A stretch of 64,000 nt of DNA from CAYSCX01 sp964429575 (lineage in GTDB: Bacteria; Desulfobacterota; Binatia; Binatales; Binataceae), in assembly GCA_964429575.1 (NCBI GenBank), contig CAYSCX010000004.1, positions 1-64,000 on the forward strand, given 5' to 3'. The notes beneath the pieces were generated by a model. The model made no database searches, was not told the DNA's origin, and was given only the letters and a program-made list of their open reading frames with translations. Positions 1 through 8,299 of the stretch are shown here, piece after piece. How positions within the stretch are numbered: position 1 is the stretch's first letter; each line of letters begins with the position of its first letter. The translations under genes were made by a program, and so were the position numbers.

Positions 1-2
1 TG

Positions 3-71
3 ATGGTGTCGGTGCCGATGAATCTCGAGGGCGGTATCGCATCGCCCCCCAACGCCGTTGCAATCAAGTAG
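3..71 (+). CDS. 3' end of an unidentified gene (partial)
   Basis: From position 3 a frame stays open for 22 codons and ends in TAG at 69-71. The residues (tail NLEGGIASPPNAVAIK) look like an ordinary protein C-terminus, but no family can be named. The start, if the gene is real, lies left of the window. It is followed by repeat-type intergenic sequence, as expected after a gene end. The visible piece is too short to exclude chance. Confidence 0.3.
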   Translation: MVSVPMNLEGGIASPPNAVAIK

Positions 72-351
72 CGCCGCGCCGCTCCGTCTGAGCCCTCTCC
101 CGTGTGTTTGTTTCGGTGAGGTTGCCTAGCAGACTGAGCCCTCTCCCTGTGCGCCCTATCCACCTCTCCTCACGGGAGAGGTCGGCGCGACCCGAGCGAA
201 GCGATGTTCGCGCCGGGTGAGGGTGCCCGATTCGTCTCACCTCTCAACTTCTTCGTAGGGGCGCACCGCTGTGCACCCGCTCTGGCAACCAGTTCCCCTT
301 CCCTTTAGGGAAGGGGTCAGGGGTTAGGTACCGTCGAGTGTCCGCGCGCCC
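72..351. repeat. Intergenic region with short palindromic repeats
   Basis: No gene is seen here. The segment contains two copies of CTGAGCCCTCTCCC (88-101 and 134-147), a hairpin CCTCTCC-TCACG-GGAGAGG at 163-181, and at 293-329 the first copy of the CCCCTTCCC repeat that recurs near 3.1 and 4.4 kb. This looks like a dump of REP-like elements between two genes. Confidence 0.6.
293..329. repeat. CCCCTTCCC palindromic repeat, copy 1
   Basis: The 37-base unit starts with a 9-bp inverted repeat (CCCCTTCCC, TTTA loop, GGGAAGGGG) followed by TCAGGGGTTAGGT. The same unit occurs at 3089-3125, 3159-3195 and 4375-4411, always in this orientation. It is intergenic. Confidence 0.85.
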
Positions 352-966
352 CTACATCTCCCGCGCGATCACCCCGATCATCAGCCGCACCGCGCGCTCC
401 ATCATCTCAATCTTCATGCTCGGCGACTCCGGATGACGCGCCGCCTGGCGTGTCTCGTACGGCAGGTGGATGAATCCTGCGGGAACGTGCCGGCGACGCC
501 GCAGCACATGCAACGTCGTGTACATCGCGGCGTTGCATGCATACGCGCCCGCGGTCAGCGAGATGCTGGCAGGAACCTCGCGACGCGTCAGTTCACGCAT
601 CATCTTCGCGAGCGGCAGCCGCGAGAAGTAGGCATCCGGCGCGCCGGGAAACAGCGGCTTCGCATTCGGACTTACGCTCGCGCGCCGCGGATTCTCATCC
701 GCAAGATTGATCGCGAGCCGTTCCAGCGAAAGCGACGGGCGTCCGCGCGCCTGGCCGAGCCCCAGCACCGCGCGCGGCTGGTAGCGGATGATCGCGGCGC
801 GCATGCGTCGCGCGGCCTTCGTGCATCCGACCGGAACTCGTACCGACTTGATAAGGAATCCCGCGACGCGCTCCTGGTCCAGACGCTTCGCAACGTCCCA
901 CGACGGATTCAGCCGCTCGCCGCCGAACGGCTCGAAACCCGCAAGGAGCAGCAGCGCCGGCATCAA
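352..966 (-). CDS. pcp: Pyrrolidone-carboxylate peptidase (peptidase C15)
   Basis: This cytoplasmic cysteine peptidase removes N-terminal pyroglutamate from peptides. The 204-residue product has the family's usual length and fold landmarks: an N-terminal GFEPFGG with NPS, Glu82 in LERLAINL, Cys144 in GAYACNAAMY and His167 in AGFIHLP. These match the Glu-Cys-His catalytic triad of peptidase C15. The start is either TTG at 966 or ATG at 963; both give the same protein within one residue. It lies 22 bases downstream of the rhodanese gene on the same strand, so the two may be co-transcribed. Its far end abuts repeat-rich intergenic DNA. Nothing unusual is seen in the active site. Confidence 0.93.
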   Translation of the reverse strand: MMPALLLLAGFEPFGGERLNPSWDVAKRLDQERVAGFLIKSVRVPVGCTKAARRMRAAIIRYQPRAVLGLGQARGRPSLSLERLAINLADENPRRASVSPNAKPLFPGAPDAYFSRLPLAKMMRELTRREVPASISLTAGAYACNAAMYTTLHVLRRRRHVPAGFIHLPYETRQAARHPESPSMKIEMMERAVRLMIGVIAREM

Positions 967-988
967 ATTATTTTGCGGTGACCGCGAT

Positions 989-1803
989 TTACGTGCGCCG
1001 CTTCGGGCGTTCGATCGGCACGTCGTCGCGATTGCCCCACTCCGCCCACGAACCGTAGTAGTTGCGCACGCGATCGTACCCCGCGAGTTTCAGCGCGTAG
1101 TAGGAATGCGCGGCGCGGTAGCCGCCCTGGCAGTAGGTGACGATTTCGCGCGCCGGATCGAGACCAAGCTGGCTGAACTCCTCGCGCAGTTCGTCGGCGG
1201 ATTTGAACTCGCCTGACGGCGTGTTCGCGTTCACCCACTCGTAATGGATGGCGCCCGGGATCGCGCCGCCGAAGCGCGCGCGCACGCGCTCGGCGAAATA
1301 CTCACCGTCGGTGCGCACATCCAGGATCTGCGTATCCGCTCGTCCCAGACGTTCGACAATATACAAGTACCCCGCCGCCGCATCATCGCGCGCCTTCGCC
1401 TTGAAATACGTCGGCGCAAACTTTGCTGCGTCCGTGACCAGTATCTGCGGCGCCGCGAGCTTCAGCCCGCCATCCAGAATCTTGGCTCGCGGATGCCCAA
1501 CGTACTCCAGCGCCCACGCGACGCGTGTCGCGCGCATCCCGGAATCGTTCTCGTAGCAGACCACGGTCTCGCGCCCAGTGATGCCGAGCGCCGAAAAGAT
1601 CCAATGTAGCTGCGCGCGAAACTCCACCATGCCGCGCTCGCTGGTGTCCTGGTGATGAAACGGAAACGGGTCGAAGTGGCGCGCGCCGCGCAGATGCCCC
1701 TTCCAGTACTCCTCGGCCGCGCGCGTGTCGATCAATACGAGCTTGGCATCGCGTCGATGCTTCGCAAGCCAGCGCGCGTCAACCAGGAAGTTCGGTTTCT
1801 TCG
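989..1803 (-). CDS. Two-domain rhodanese-type sulfurtransferase (5' end in gap)
   Basis: This is a thiosulfate/3-mercaptopyruvate sulfurtransferase-like protein with tandem rhodanese domains. The C-terminal domain carries the persulfide-forming loop CQGGYRA, so it should be the active one. The N-terminal domain has a degenerate loop (CYENDSGMRA), as is normal in this family. A TTG at 1735 could be taken as start, but the frame stays open and clearly homologous upstream to the assembly gap (residues reading NFLVDARWLAKH before VLIDTRAAEEY). About 270 residues are visible, so only about 10 residues should be missing in the 100-N gap. The real start therefore lies inside 1804-1903. The gene is followed closely by pcp. 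Confidence 0.9.
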
Positions 1804-1903
1804 NNNNNNNNNNNNNNNNNNNNNNNNNNNNNNNNNNNNNNNNNNNNNNNNNNNNNNNNNNNNNNNNNNNNNNNNNNNNNNNNNNNNNNNNNNNNNNNNN
1901 NNN
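1804..1903. other. Assembly gap of 100 N
   Basis: One hundred consecutive N characters, the conventional scaffold spacer of unknown true length. It interrupts the 5' end of the rhodanese gene and the interval between that gene and pyrD. Orientation and adjacency of the two sides depend on scaffolding evidence not visible here. Confidence 0.99.
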
Positions 1904-1959
1904 GTTTCGCGCCTCCGCTGCAACTGGTTGCTCCCTGTCGTTCTGTGCGCGCCCCGGCT

Positions 1960-3030
1960 CTAGTCAGCGCTGCCGACCGCCTCGCTAATAGAGCGAAATC
2001 CGTCGCGCTTGAGCAAGCGCACGAGTCCGTTTTTGATCTCGCCGACCAGCGCCGGCCCTTCATATATGAGCCCGGTGTATAGCTCGACTAGGCTTGCGCC
2101 TGCGCGGATGTGTGCATAGGCGTCGTCGGCGCTCGCGATTCCGCCGACGCCGATCACCGCCAAGCGCCCGCCGGTCAGGTCATACGCCCGGCGGATCACC
2201 TCCCGCGCTCGACGCAGCAGCGGCCGTCCGCTCAGCCCGCCGTCAATTGAACTCTCGACGCCAAGTTGCTCGTGCGCGATGGTCGTGTTGCACGCGACGA
2301 TGCCCGCAAGTTCGAGCGCGGCCGCAACCTCGCACACCGCGGCAAGCTGCTCGCGGTCGAGATCGGGCGCGATCTTGACCAGCAGCGGCGGACATTGCGC
2401 GCCCTCCGCCACCGCATCGCGCATCGCGCCGACAATCTCGCGCAGCCGCTCCGGCGCCTGGAAGCTCCTGAGGCCCGGAGTGTTGGGCGAGCTGACGTTA
2501 ACGACCACGAAATCGGCCAACGCTCCCAGCCGCCGCATCAGCGACGCATAATCGTCCGCTACGCGCGCCGGCGGCGTCTCCTTGTTGGGGCCGAAGTTGA
2601 CCGCGATTCGCATCGCGCCGCGCCGAGGGCGGTATCGTTCGAGCCGGCGTGCGAATGCGGCCATGCCCGCGCTCGGAAATCCCAGCCTGTTTATCAGCGC
2701 GCGATGTCCCGGCAGCCGAAAAATGCGGGGGCGCGCGTTGCCGGGCTGAGGCAGCGGCGTAACGGTGCCCAGTTCGACAAAGCCGAAGCCCAGCGATCGC
2801 CACGCCCGCGCAACCGCAGCGTCCTTGTCGAGTCCTGCCGCCAGGCCGACTGGATTGGAAAACTCGACGCCGAACACCTTCGTTGCCAGCTGCGGCGGGT
2901 CTTCGGTCGCGCGCCCCAACCGCACGGCGCGCAGCAGCGCGAGCGTGAGGCGATGCGCCGTCTCAGCATCGACCCTGAACAGCAACGGCCGCATCACCCG
3001 CGTGTAAACCGCCTGCGCCAGCGTCGCCAT
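1960..3030 (-). CDS. pyrD: Dihydroorotate dehydrogenase (quinone), class 2
   Basis: It oxidises dihydroorotate to orotate with FMN and the quinone pool, the fourth step of de novo pyrimidine synthesis, at the inner membrane. The 356-residue product starts with the short amphipathic membrane helix typical of class 2 enzymes (LAQAVYTRVMRPLLFRVDAE). It then has the FMN-binding GLAAGLDKDA, NRLGFPS, the catalytic-Ser region NVSSPNTPGL and the C-terminal VGGI phosphate loop. The open frame continues to 3135, but that extension (LTPDPFPKGKG) is just the translation of an intergenic repeat, so the start is placed at ATG 3030 in front of the amphipathic helix. A CTAGCAGGGTGTTGA half-palindrome sits 10 bases upstream of this start. 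Confidence 0.95.
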   Translation of the reverse strand: MATLAQAVYTRVMRPLLFRVDAETAHRLTLALLRAVRLGRATEDPPQLATKVFGVEFSNPVGLAAGLDKDAAVARAWRSLGFGFVELGTVTPLPQPGNARPRIFRLPGHRALINRLGFPSAGMAAFARRLERYRPRRGAMRIAVNFGPNKETPPARVADDYASLMRRLGALADFVVVNVSSPNTPGLRSFQAPERLREIVGAMRDAVAEGAQCPPLLVKIAPDLDREQLAAVCEVAAALELAGIVACNTTIAHEQLGVESSIDGGLSGRPLLRRAREVIRRAYDLTGGRLAVIGVGGIASADDAYAHIRAGASLVELYTGLIYEGPALVGEIKNGLVRLLKRDGFRSISEAVGSAD

Positions 3031-3040
3031 CGCGCCGAAT

Positions 3041-3057
3041 CTAGCAGGGTGTTGAGA
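3041..3057. repeat. CTAGCAGG-type half palindrome
   Basis: The sequence CTAGCAGGGTGTTGAGA is a single arm of the inverted repeat that occurs as a full hairpin at 16091-16131 and 37150-37185. A related single arm overlaps the thyX stop codon at 4149. Confidence 0.6.
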
Positions 3058-3088
3058 TAAATCTCGAATCTCACCTCGCCACCTTCGG

Positions 3089-3125
3089 TTCCCCTTCCCT
3101 TTAGGGAAGGGGTCAGGGGTTAGGT
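3089..3125. repeat. CCCCTTCCC palindromic repeat, copy 2
   Basis: Identical in its 37 bases to the copy at 293-329. It lies in the pyrD-thyX divergent interval and creates the false N-terminal extension of the pyrD frame. Confidence 0.9.
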
Positions 3126-3158
3126 CGATCGCCATGAGCCTTTTCCAACGCTTTCTGG

Positions 3159-3195
3159 TTCCCCTTCCCTTTAGGGAAGGGGTCAGGGGTTAGGT
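3159..3195. repeat. CCCCTTCCC palindromic repeat, copy 3
   Basis: Second copy in the pyrD-thyX interval, 33 bases after copy 2 and in the same orientation. Confidence 0.9.
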
Positions 3196-3324
3196 CATCC
3201 GCGCGCTGCCACCCCAACCGCACTGTGGATTAGCCGCGCGCGCCGCCATGTAGTCTTGCCGCTCGATGGCGTAATACAATCGAGCGTTACGCGCACCCAA
3301 TCGCGCGCGGCGGAGCGAGTCACC

Positions 3325-4152
3325 GTGAGCAACCAGGCGGCAATGCAGGTCAAACTGATCGACGTCGCAAGCGCGCCGCTGGAAAAGCTCTACGCCGCGT
3401 TCCGTACCTGCTACTCCGCCGACACTCCCATCGAGATCTGGGAAAAGATCAAGGCTGAGAAAATCAGCCACGACCGCGTGCGCGAATTCATCGGCGAGCG
3501 CCTCAAGACCGGCCACGCCTCGCCGCTCGAACAGGTCGTATTCTGGTTCGCGATCGCCGGCGTGTCGCGTTCGCTCTCTCATCAGTTCGTGCGCCATCGC
3601 ATCGGCATCAGCTTCGAGCAGCAGAGCCAGCGCTACGTCAAATTCAAGCAGGACAAGCTCTCATTCGTCCTGCCGCAGTCGTGGGAGCGCGCCGGGCTGA
3701 AGGACGAGTTCGAGCATCTGCTCGACGAAACCTCGGGGCTCTATGCGCGCGCGCTCAAGGCTGGAATCCCGGCTGAAGACGCGCGCTTCATTCTGCCCAA
3801 TGCCGCGCCGACCAATTTCCACGTGATGGTGAACTTTGCCGAGATGCTCCACATCTGCGACCTGCGCCTGTGCGTGCGCGCGCAGTGGGAGATTCGCCGC
3901 ATGGTCGCATTGATGCGCGCGGAGATTAAGCGCGCGCTACCCGAGCTTGCCATTTTCCTCCAGCCCAAGTGCGGCGAGAACCGCATGGGCTACTGCGATG
4001 AGTCCCTCGAGGACTGGCAGAAGTGCCCGCTCGGCAAAGTGCGCCCCCACAAGGCTTCGCTGTTCGAAATGTACAACAAACACGGCTCCCGCAAGGCGCA
4101 GGCGCTCGGCGAAAGCGAGTACCGCGCCGTCGAGGAACTCGAGCAGCTCTAG
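3325..4152 (+). CDS. thyX: FAD-dependent thymidylate synthase ThyX
   Basis: It makes dTMP from dUMP with methylene-tetrahydrofolate and reduced FAD, replacing ThyA. The 275-residue frame holds the ThyX signature region FVRHRIGISFEQQSQRYV. The spacing is RHR-X8-S rather than the textbook RHR-X7-S; the meaning of the extra residue is not known to me. I start at GTG 3325, which has a GGAG about 8 bases upstream; ATG 3343 is the alternative and the longer frame from 3256 has no support. The stop TAG at 4150-4152 lies inside a CTAGCGGGGTGTT repeat arm. No thyA is visible in the window. Confidence 0.93.
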   Translation: MSNQAAMQVKLIDVASAPLEKLYAAFRTCYSADTPIEIWEKIKAEKISHDRVREFIGERLKTGHASPLEQVVFWFAIAGVSRSLSHQFVRHRIGISFEQQSQRYVKFKQDKLSFVLPQSWERAGLKDEFEHLLDETSGLYARALKAGIPAEDARFILPNAAPTNFHVMVNFAEMLHICDLRLCVRAQWEIRRMVALMRAEIKRALPELAIFLQPKCGENRMGYCDESLEDWQKCPLGKVRPHKASLFEMYNKHGSRKAQALGESEYRAVEELEQL

Positions 4153-4477
4153 CGGGGTGTTTTGAAAGGGAGCGCGACCGGCGAGTTTCGGTCGTACCCG
4201 TTTCCCATTCCCTTTAGGCTTGCCCCGAGCGGAGTCGAATGGGCAAGCAGTAAGGAGTGAGTTTGATTGTCGTGCGACTTACCCGACCATCTCCGGTCCC
4301 TCTTCCCTCTGCGCAACGCGTCAAACACTCTCTGGTTCCCCTTCCCTTTACGGAACGGGCCGAACACCCTCTGGTTCCCCTTCCCTTTAGGGAAGGGGTC
4401 AGGGGTTAGGTTGACCGACATACCACGCACGCCTCGAGCGCAGACCTGAGCGAGAAAGTGTCTCGCCACTAATCGCG
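4153..4477. repeat. Repeat-rich intergenic region after thyX
   Basis: This 325-base interval has no recognisable gene. It holds a degenerate CCCTTCCCTTTA unit near 4200, a degenerate copy at 4333-4360 and a full copy at 4375-4411. Frames through it give only repetitive peptides such as PDPFPKGKGN. Confidence 0.65.
4375..4411. repeat. CCCCTTCCC palindromic repeat, copy 4
   Basis: Full-length copy, same orientation as the other three. A diverged copy (GGTTCCCCTTCCCTTTACGG) lies immediately upstream at 4333-4360, so the element is tandemly arranged here. Confidence 0.88.
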
Positions 4478-4867
4478 ATGCATTCCGACTTCGCGCGCGC
4501 CATCGAACTGTTCAACCGCGGCGACTATTTCGCCGCCGCCGAGAACTTCGAGAACGCGCTTCGCGCTGACGACCCCGACTTAAAGGACCTCGCGAGCGCG
4601 CTCAATCGGGTCGCCGCGGCATTGCATCTCCGGTTTGCGCGCGGCGCGCGCCAAGGCGCGATCAATCTGCTGTCTCAGGCCTTGCTTACGCTCGACGACT
4701 TGAAGCCTTCGCGCGCTGGCGTTGACGTCGAGCGCCTGTTCGCCGATGTGGAGTCGTTCAAGGAGCAGGTCCGCGCGACGCCGCGCGATCAGCTGGCAGG
4801 CATTCGCCACCGCGCCCGCATCTTCATCGAGCGCCGCCGCGCCCCCCGCATCCGTCTGAATAACTGA
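4478..4867 (+). CDS. DUF309-family helical protein
   Basis: The 129-residue acidic-to-basic helical protein resembles the DUF309 family (function unknown). It has an opening FNRGDYFAAAENFENAL, the place where family members carry a GxYxEAHExWE motif, then an ALNRVAAALHLRFARGARQGAINLLSQAL helix pair and a proline-turn KPSRAGVDVERL. The usual HExxE acidic motif is weakened here to AENFE, so any metal-type site may be lost. It stands alone, between two repeat-rich intervals, on the same strand as thyX. Assignment rests on pattern only. Confidence 0.65.
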   Translation: MHSDFARAIELFNRGDYFAAAENFENALRADDPDLKDLASALNRVAAALHLRFARGARQGAINLLSQALLTLDDLKPSRAGVDVERLFADVESFKEQVRATPRDQLAGIRHRARIFIERRRAPRIRLNN

Positions 4868-5292
4868 AGAGCCGCCGTGCCCCTCTTACCGCCTTCGCTT
4901 GCTCCTCCTTTGTCATTCAGAGCGCCCTCTTCGGCGCGAGGAATCCCGGCAGCCCTGAATGAGTTCAGGGATGAACTATTTCAGCCTTACGCTCGCGCGC
5001 CGCTTCGCCTACCATGCTTGGCCGCGATGTCGTCGTTCATCAAAATCGTTTCAGATTCGCCGTCCGAAGGCACTGATGTTCCTCCACTACGCGAACCCCT
5101 TTTTTTACGGAACAAAGCTACCGACAGTAGCGGACGGTCTTTCGACCTACCACTAATGGTAGAAATCGCGGATCTCTTCATGCGAGCAAAACCTGAATTT
5201 GAACCACTTTCGGCCTCGAATTGGCACTTAAAGCGCAGTCTGTGAAGCGAGAGCCTCCCCTGAGCCTGTCGACAGGAATCACACCGCATTCG
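4868..5292. other. Intergenic region without a recognised gene
   Basis: This 425-base stretch is less GC-rich than its surroundings. It contains hairpins CCCTGAA-TGAG-TTCAGGG (4953-4970) and CTACCA-CTAA-TGGTAG (5147-5162) and the palindrome CCTGTCGACAGG (5265-5276). An open frame at 4877-5245 gives a low-complexity, unrecognisable peptide and I do not call it. The hairpins resemble dispersed intergenic repeats. Confidence 0.5.
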
Positions 5293-6144
5293 ATGAAAAT
5301 CATCCTCAGCCGCAAGGGATTCGATTCGTCATCCGGCGGCGTCCCGAGCCCCATCTTCCCCGACGGGTCGCTCTGCTCGCTTCCGATTCCGGATTCACGC
5401 TCGCCCATTCGTCTCGGCACGCTCAGTTTCCGCGAGACGGCGCTCGCGTCGATTGCGACCCATCTCACCCGCGGACGCATCACCGCGCGCACCCGCGTCC
5501 ACCTCGATCCCGATCTCGCGGCGGCAACGATGCGCCGCGAACGCGGATGGCACGCCGTCTTCGGACAATCGGGCGCAAGCCAGTCGCATCTCGCACGCCA
5601 GGGAGTCGGCGTGGGCGATCTGTTTCTGTTCTTCGGTTGGTTCCGCCGTGTCGGGCAAATTGATCGACGCTGGCGTTACCTTCGCGACGCGCCAGACCTT
5701 CACGTCATTTTCGGATGGCTGCAGGTCGGCGAGCTTGCACGCGTCGACAACTCGTTGCGCGCGCGACATCCATGGCTCTCCTACCATCCGCATCTCAGCA
5801 ATCATCGGGCGCGCAACAATACGATCTATCTGCGCGCTCCCACGCTCGCGCTAGCCGGACTTCGCGCTTCCGGCGCCGGCGTGTTCCACCGCTTCCACCC
5901 TGCGCTGCAACTCACCGCCGATGGCTATTCGCGACGGGTCTGGAAGCTACCCCGCGCATTCGCGCCTCGCGACGGCCGCACGCCGCTCTCTTATCACGCC
6001 GACCCGTGCCGCTGGACGCCCGACGGCCGCGATCGCGTCCTGCTGCGCACCGCGGGCCGCGGCCAGGAGTTCGTTCTCGACTGCGACGAGTACCCCGCCG
6101 CGCTCCCGTGGCTCCGCGAATTGTTCGCGCAAGGATCCAATTGA
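5293..6144 (+). CDS. Nmad3-domain protein (nucleotide modification associated domain 3)
   Basis: The 283-residue protein opens with MKIILSRKGFDS and PSPIFPDG, the hallmark start of the Nmad3 family. That family was proposed from comparative genomics to be linked to modified DNA bases; its biochemical activity is, as far as I know, unproven. Further conserved-looking segments are LDPDL, HLARQGVGVGDLFLFFGWF, LHVIFGWLQVGE and a basic LSYHPHLSN. The longer frame from 5221 is rejected because the family begins at this Met. The stop TGA overlaps the TTG start of the MoxR gene by two bases, suggesting translational coupling with it. No phage gene, methylase or base-modification enzyme is adjacent, so the role here is open. 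Confidence 0.78.
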   Translation: MKIILSRKGFDSSSGGVPSPIFPDGSLCSLPIPDSRSPIRLGTLSFRETALASIATHLTRGRITARTRVHLDPDLAAATMRRERGWHAVFGQSGASQSHLARQGVGVGDLFLFFGWFRRVGQIDRRWRYLRDAPDLHVIFGWLQVGELARVDNSLRARHPWLSYHPHLSNHRARNNTIYLRAPTLALAGLRASGAGVFHRFHPALQLTADGYSRRVWKLPRAFAPRDGRTPLSYHADPCRWTPDGRDRVLLRTAGRGQEFVLDCDEYPAALPWLRELFAQGSN

Positions 6145-7049
6145 CTGAGCGGGGGCGCGGCGGCGATGCTAAGCAGGTGGACATCACTCTCGAATCGGTC
6201 GCCGACGGCCTCAAACGCGCGCGCTACATCACCAACGAGCGCGTCGAAACTGCGATTTTCCTCGCGCTCGCGATCGACAAGCCGCTGCTCGTCGAAGGCC
6301 CCGCCGGCTCCGGCAAAACCGAAATCGCCAAGGTCCTCGCCGAGATGCTCGGTGCCGAACTCGTGCGCCTTCAATGCTACGAGGGTTTGGACGAGGCGCG
6401 CGCGCTCTACGAGTGGAACTACCAGAAACAGCTCTTGCGGCTTCAGGCGGACCAACACCAGGGGCTCAACTGGGACGAAGTCGAGGGACACATCTTCTCG
6501 CGCGACTTTCTGCTCGCGCGCCCGCTCTTGCATGCGATCTCATCGCCGCGCCGAGTGGTGCTGCTCATCGATGAAGTGGACAAGGCCGACGAAGAGTTCG
6601 AGGCGTTCCTGCTTGAGCTGCTCTCCGACTTCCAGGTGAGCGTGCCGGAGCTCGGGACGATTCGCGCGATCGAGCGCCCCGTGGTCGTGCTCACCTCGAA
6701 TCGCGCGCGCGAGCTTTCCGAGGCGCTTCGCCGCCGCTGCTTGCATCTCTTCATCGACTTTCCCGGCATCGAGCAGGAACGGCGCATCATCGAGCTCAAG
6801 GTGCCGGAGCTTGACGCGAAACTCGCCGAGCAGGCGGCGCGATTCGTCAGCAACCTGCGCAAGATGGGCCTGAAAAAACCGCCGTCGATCGCGGAAACGC
6901 TGGACTGGGCGCGCGCATTGGTGCGGCTCGGAGTGAAGGAACTCGACGCCCCCGCAGTTCGCGCAGCGCTCGGCGTCCTCATCAAGCACGAAGACGACCG
7001 CACGAAGGTTGAAAGCAAGGGTCCGGCGCTCGCATCGCGTGGGCGATGA
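6141..7049 (+). CDS. MoxR-family AAA+ ATPase
   Basis: MoxR ATPases act with VWA-domain partners as chaperones or metal/cofactor insertion machines. The 302-residue protein has Walker A EGPAGSGKT (residues 52-60), Walker B VLLIDEVDKAD, a sensor-1-like VVLTSNRARELSEAL and an arginine stretch RRRCLHLFIDFP. The chosen start is TTG 6141, preceded by AAGGAT and overlapping the stop of the Nmad3 gene; GTG 6177 is the alternative. Its last four bases overlap the ATG of the VWA gene (ATGA), which is the classical MoxR-VWA pairing. Cytoplasmic. Confidence 0.92.
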   Translation: MTERGRGGDAKQVDITLESVADGLKRARYITNERVETAIFLALAIDKPLLVEGPAGSGKTEIAKVLAEMLGAELVRLQCYEGLDEARALYEWNYQKQLLRLQADQHQGLNWDEVEGHIFSRDFLLARPLLHAISSPRRVVLLIDEVDKADEEFEAFLLELLSDFQVSVPELGTIRAIERPVVVLTSNRARELSEALRRRCLHLFIDFPGIEQERRIIELKVPELDAKLAEQAARFVSNLRKMGLKKPPSIAETLDWARALVRLGVKELDAPAVRAALGVLIKHEDDRTKVESKGPALASRGR

Positions 7050-8254
7050 AGCCGCTCAAGCATCGCATCACCGATTTCGTCGTTGAGCTGCGCGCAGCCG
7101 GTGTGCGCATCTCAGTCGCCGAAACAATCGACGCGATGCACGCCGTCGCTGCGGCAGGACTTGCGCGCGGACGGATGCGCGAGGCGCTCGCTGCGTCGCT
7201 CATCAAGGACGAGGCCGACCGCGCGGCATTCGATACCAGCTTCGCGCGCTTCTTCGCATCGCCAACCGGAGAACCCGGCGATCGCGTGGAACCGCGAAGC
7301 GGCGATCAGTTGAGCGCCACTCGCGGTCGCGGGCGGCTCGGCCAAACTCCACCCGAAAAGCCGGCGGAGCGCGACCACAATGAGCGCGGTGAAGCGCCGG
7401 CGGCGCCCTCCGGCACGCAGCCGGCGCATCGAGAGGAGAGGCGCGGCCGCGAGCGCGGCGAACCTCAGCGCCGCGTGGAGGATGGTGATCGCGAAGCGCA
7501 CGCAGATGCCAGCGACGGCGGCGAGAGCGAACGTCACGCGCGGCTCCGCGCGCTCGAACGAATGCCCTTCGCGCGCTATTCGGATCTTCAGTACGACCAG
7601 GCGCGCGAAGCACTCAAGCCGCTCGAGCGCCGCTTCCGAGCGCGGCTCGGTCGGCGGCTTCGGCTTGCGCGGCGCGGCAGGCTCGATTTTCGCCGCACCA
7701 TTCGCGCGTCGATGCAGCGCGGCGGCGCGCTTGCCGATTTGCGGTTTCGCTCACGGCGGCCTCGCCGCATCGATCTCGTGATCCTCGCCGACGTGTCCGG
7801 CTCCGTCCGCTATGCGACCGAGCTTCTGCTCGAGCTCGTCGCCGGTGCGCGAGAGTGCTTCAGCAGCGTACGCAGCTTCGTGTACATCGATCGGCTCGCC
7901 GAGGCTGACTTCGAGCAGGGACATCTCGTGATGACTCCGGCACTCGACCTTTATGCGCGCTCCGACTTTGGGCGTGTGCTGAAAGAGTTGTGGGAACGGC
8001 GCGCCGGCCTGCTCGGCCGCGCAACTGTCGTGGTCATCCTCGGCGACGGCCGCAACAATCGCCGTCCCGCGCGCGCCGACGCCCTGCGCGACATTGCGCA
8101 TACGGTGCGCGCGGTCGTGTGGTTGAATCCCGAAGACCCCGCGCGTTGGGGCATCGGCGATAGTGCGATTGAGCAGTACGCAAGAGAGGTGAGTGCGCAT
8201 GTCGCGGCCGGAAACTTGCGCGAGCTCGAGAGCGGCCTGCTGCGAGTGGCGTGA
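7046..8254 (+). CDS. CoxE-like VWA-domain protein
   Basis: A 402-residue VWA protein of the CoxE type. An N-terminal helical region resembles other MoxR partners (ITDFVVELRAAGVRIS). It is followed by a long charged, probably disordered linker (about residues 80-170, rich in Arg, Glu and Gly) and a C-terminal VWA domain with the MIDAS motif DVSGSVR starting at Asp249. It overlaps moxR by 4 bases, so the pair is co-translated. In carboxydotrophs CoxD/CoxE act on a molybdoenzyme, but no such enzyme is nearby, so the client is unknown; the adjacent Nmad3 protein is a candidate by position only. Confidence 0.88.
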   Translation: MKPLKHRITDFVVELRAAGVRISVAETIDAMHAVAAAGLARGRMREALAASLIKDEADRAAFDTSFARFFASPTGEPGDRVEPRSGDQLSATRGRGRLGQTPPEKPAERDHNERGEAPAAPSGTQPAHREERRGRERGEPQRRVEDGDREAHADASDGGESERHARLRALERMPFARYSDLQYDQAREALKPLERRFRARLGRRLRLARRGRLDFRRTIRASMQRGGALADLRFRSRRPRRIDLVILADVSGSVRYATELLLELVAGARECFSSVRSFVYIDRLAEADFEQGHLVMTPALDLYARSDFGRVLKELWERRAGLLGRATVVVILGDGRNNRRPARADALRDIAHTVRAVVWLNPEDPARWGIGDSAIEQYAREVSAHVAAGNLRELESGLLRVA

Positions 8255-8299
8255 CCGCGGCGTCTGAGGCTGAATATTGCCCCAAGAGCCAGTTGAAGG

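Noticed and set aside
3031..3135. N-terminal 35-residue extension of PyrD
   Set aside because: It is the translation of the intergenic CCCCTTCCC repeat; the enzyme's amphipathic helix starts at ATG 3030.
4877..5245. 122-codon open frame on the plus strand
   Set aside because: Low-complexity residues, no ribosome site and no recognisable pattern; crosses dispersed hairpins.
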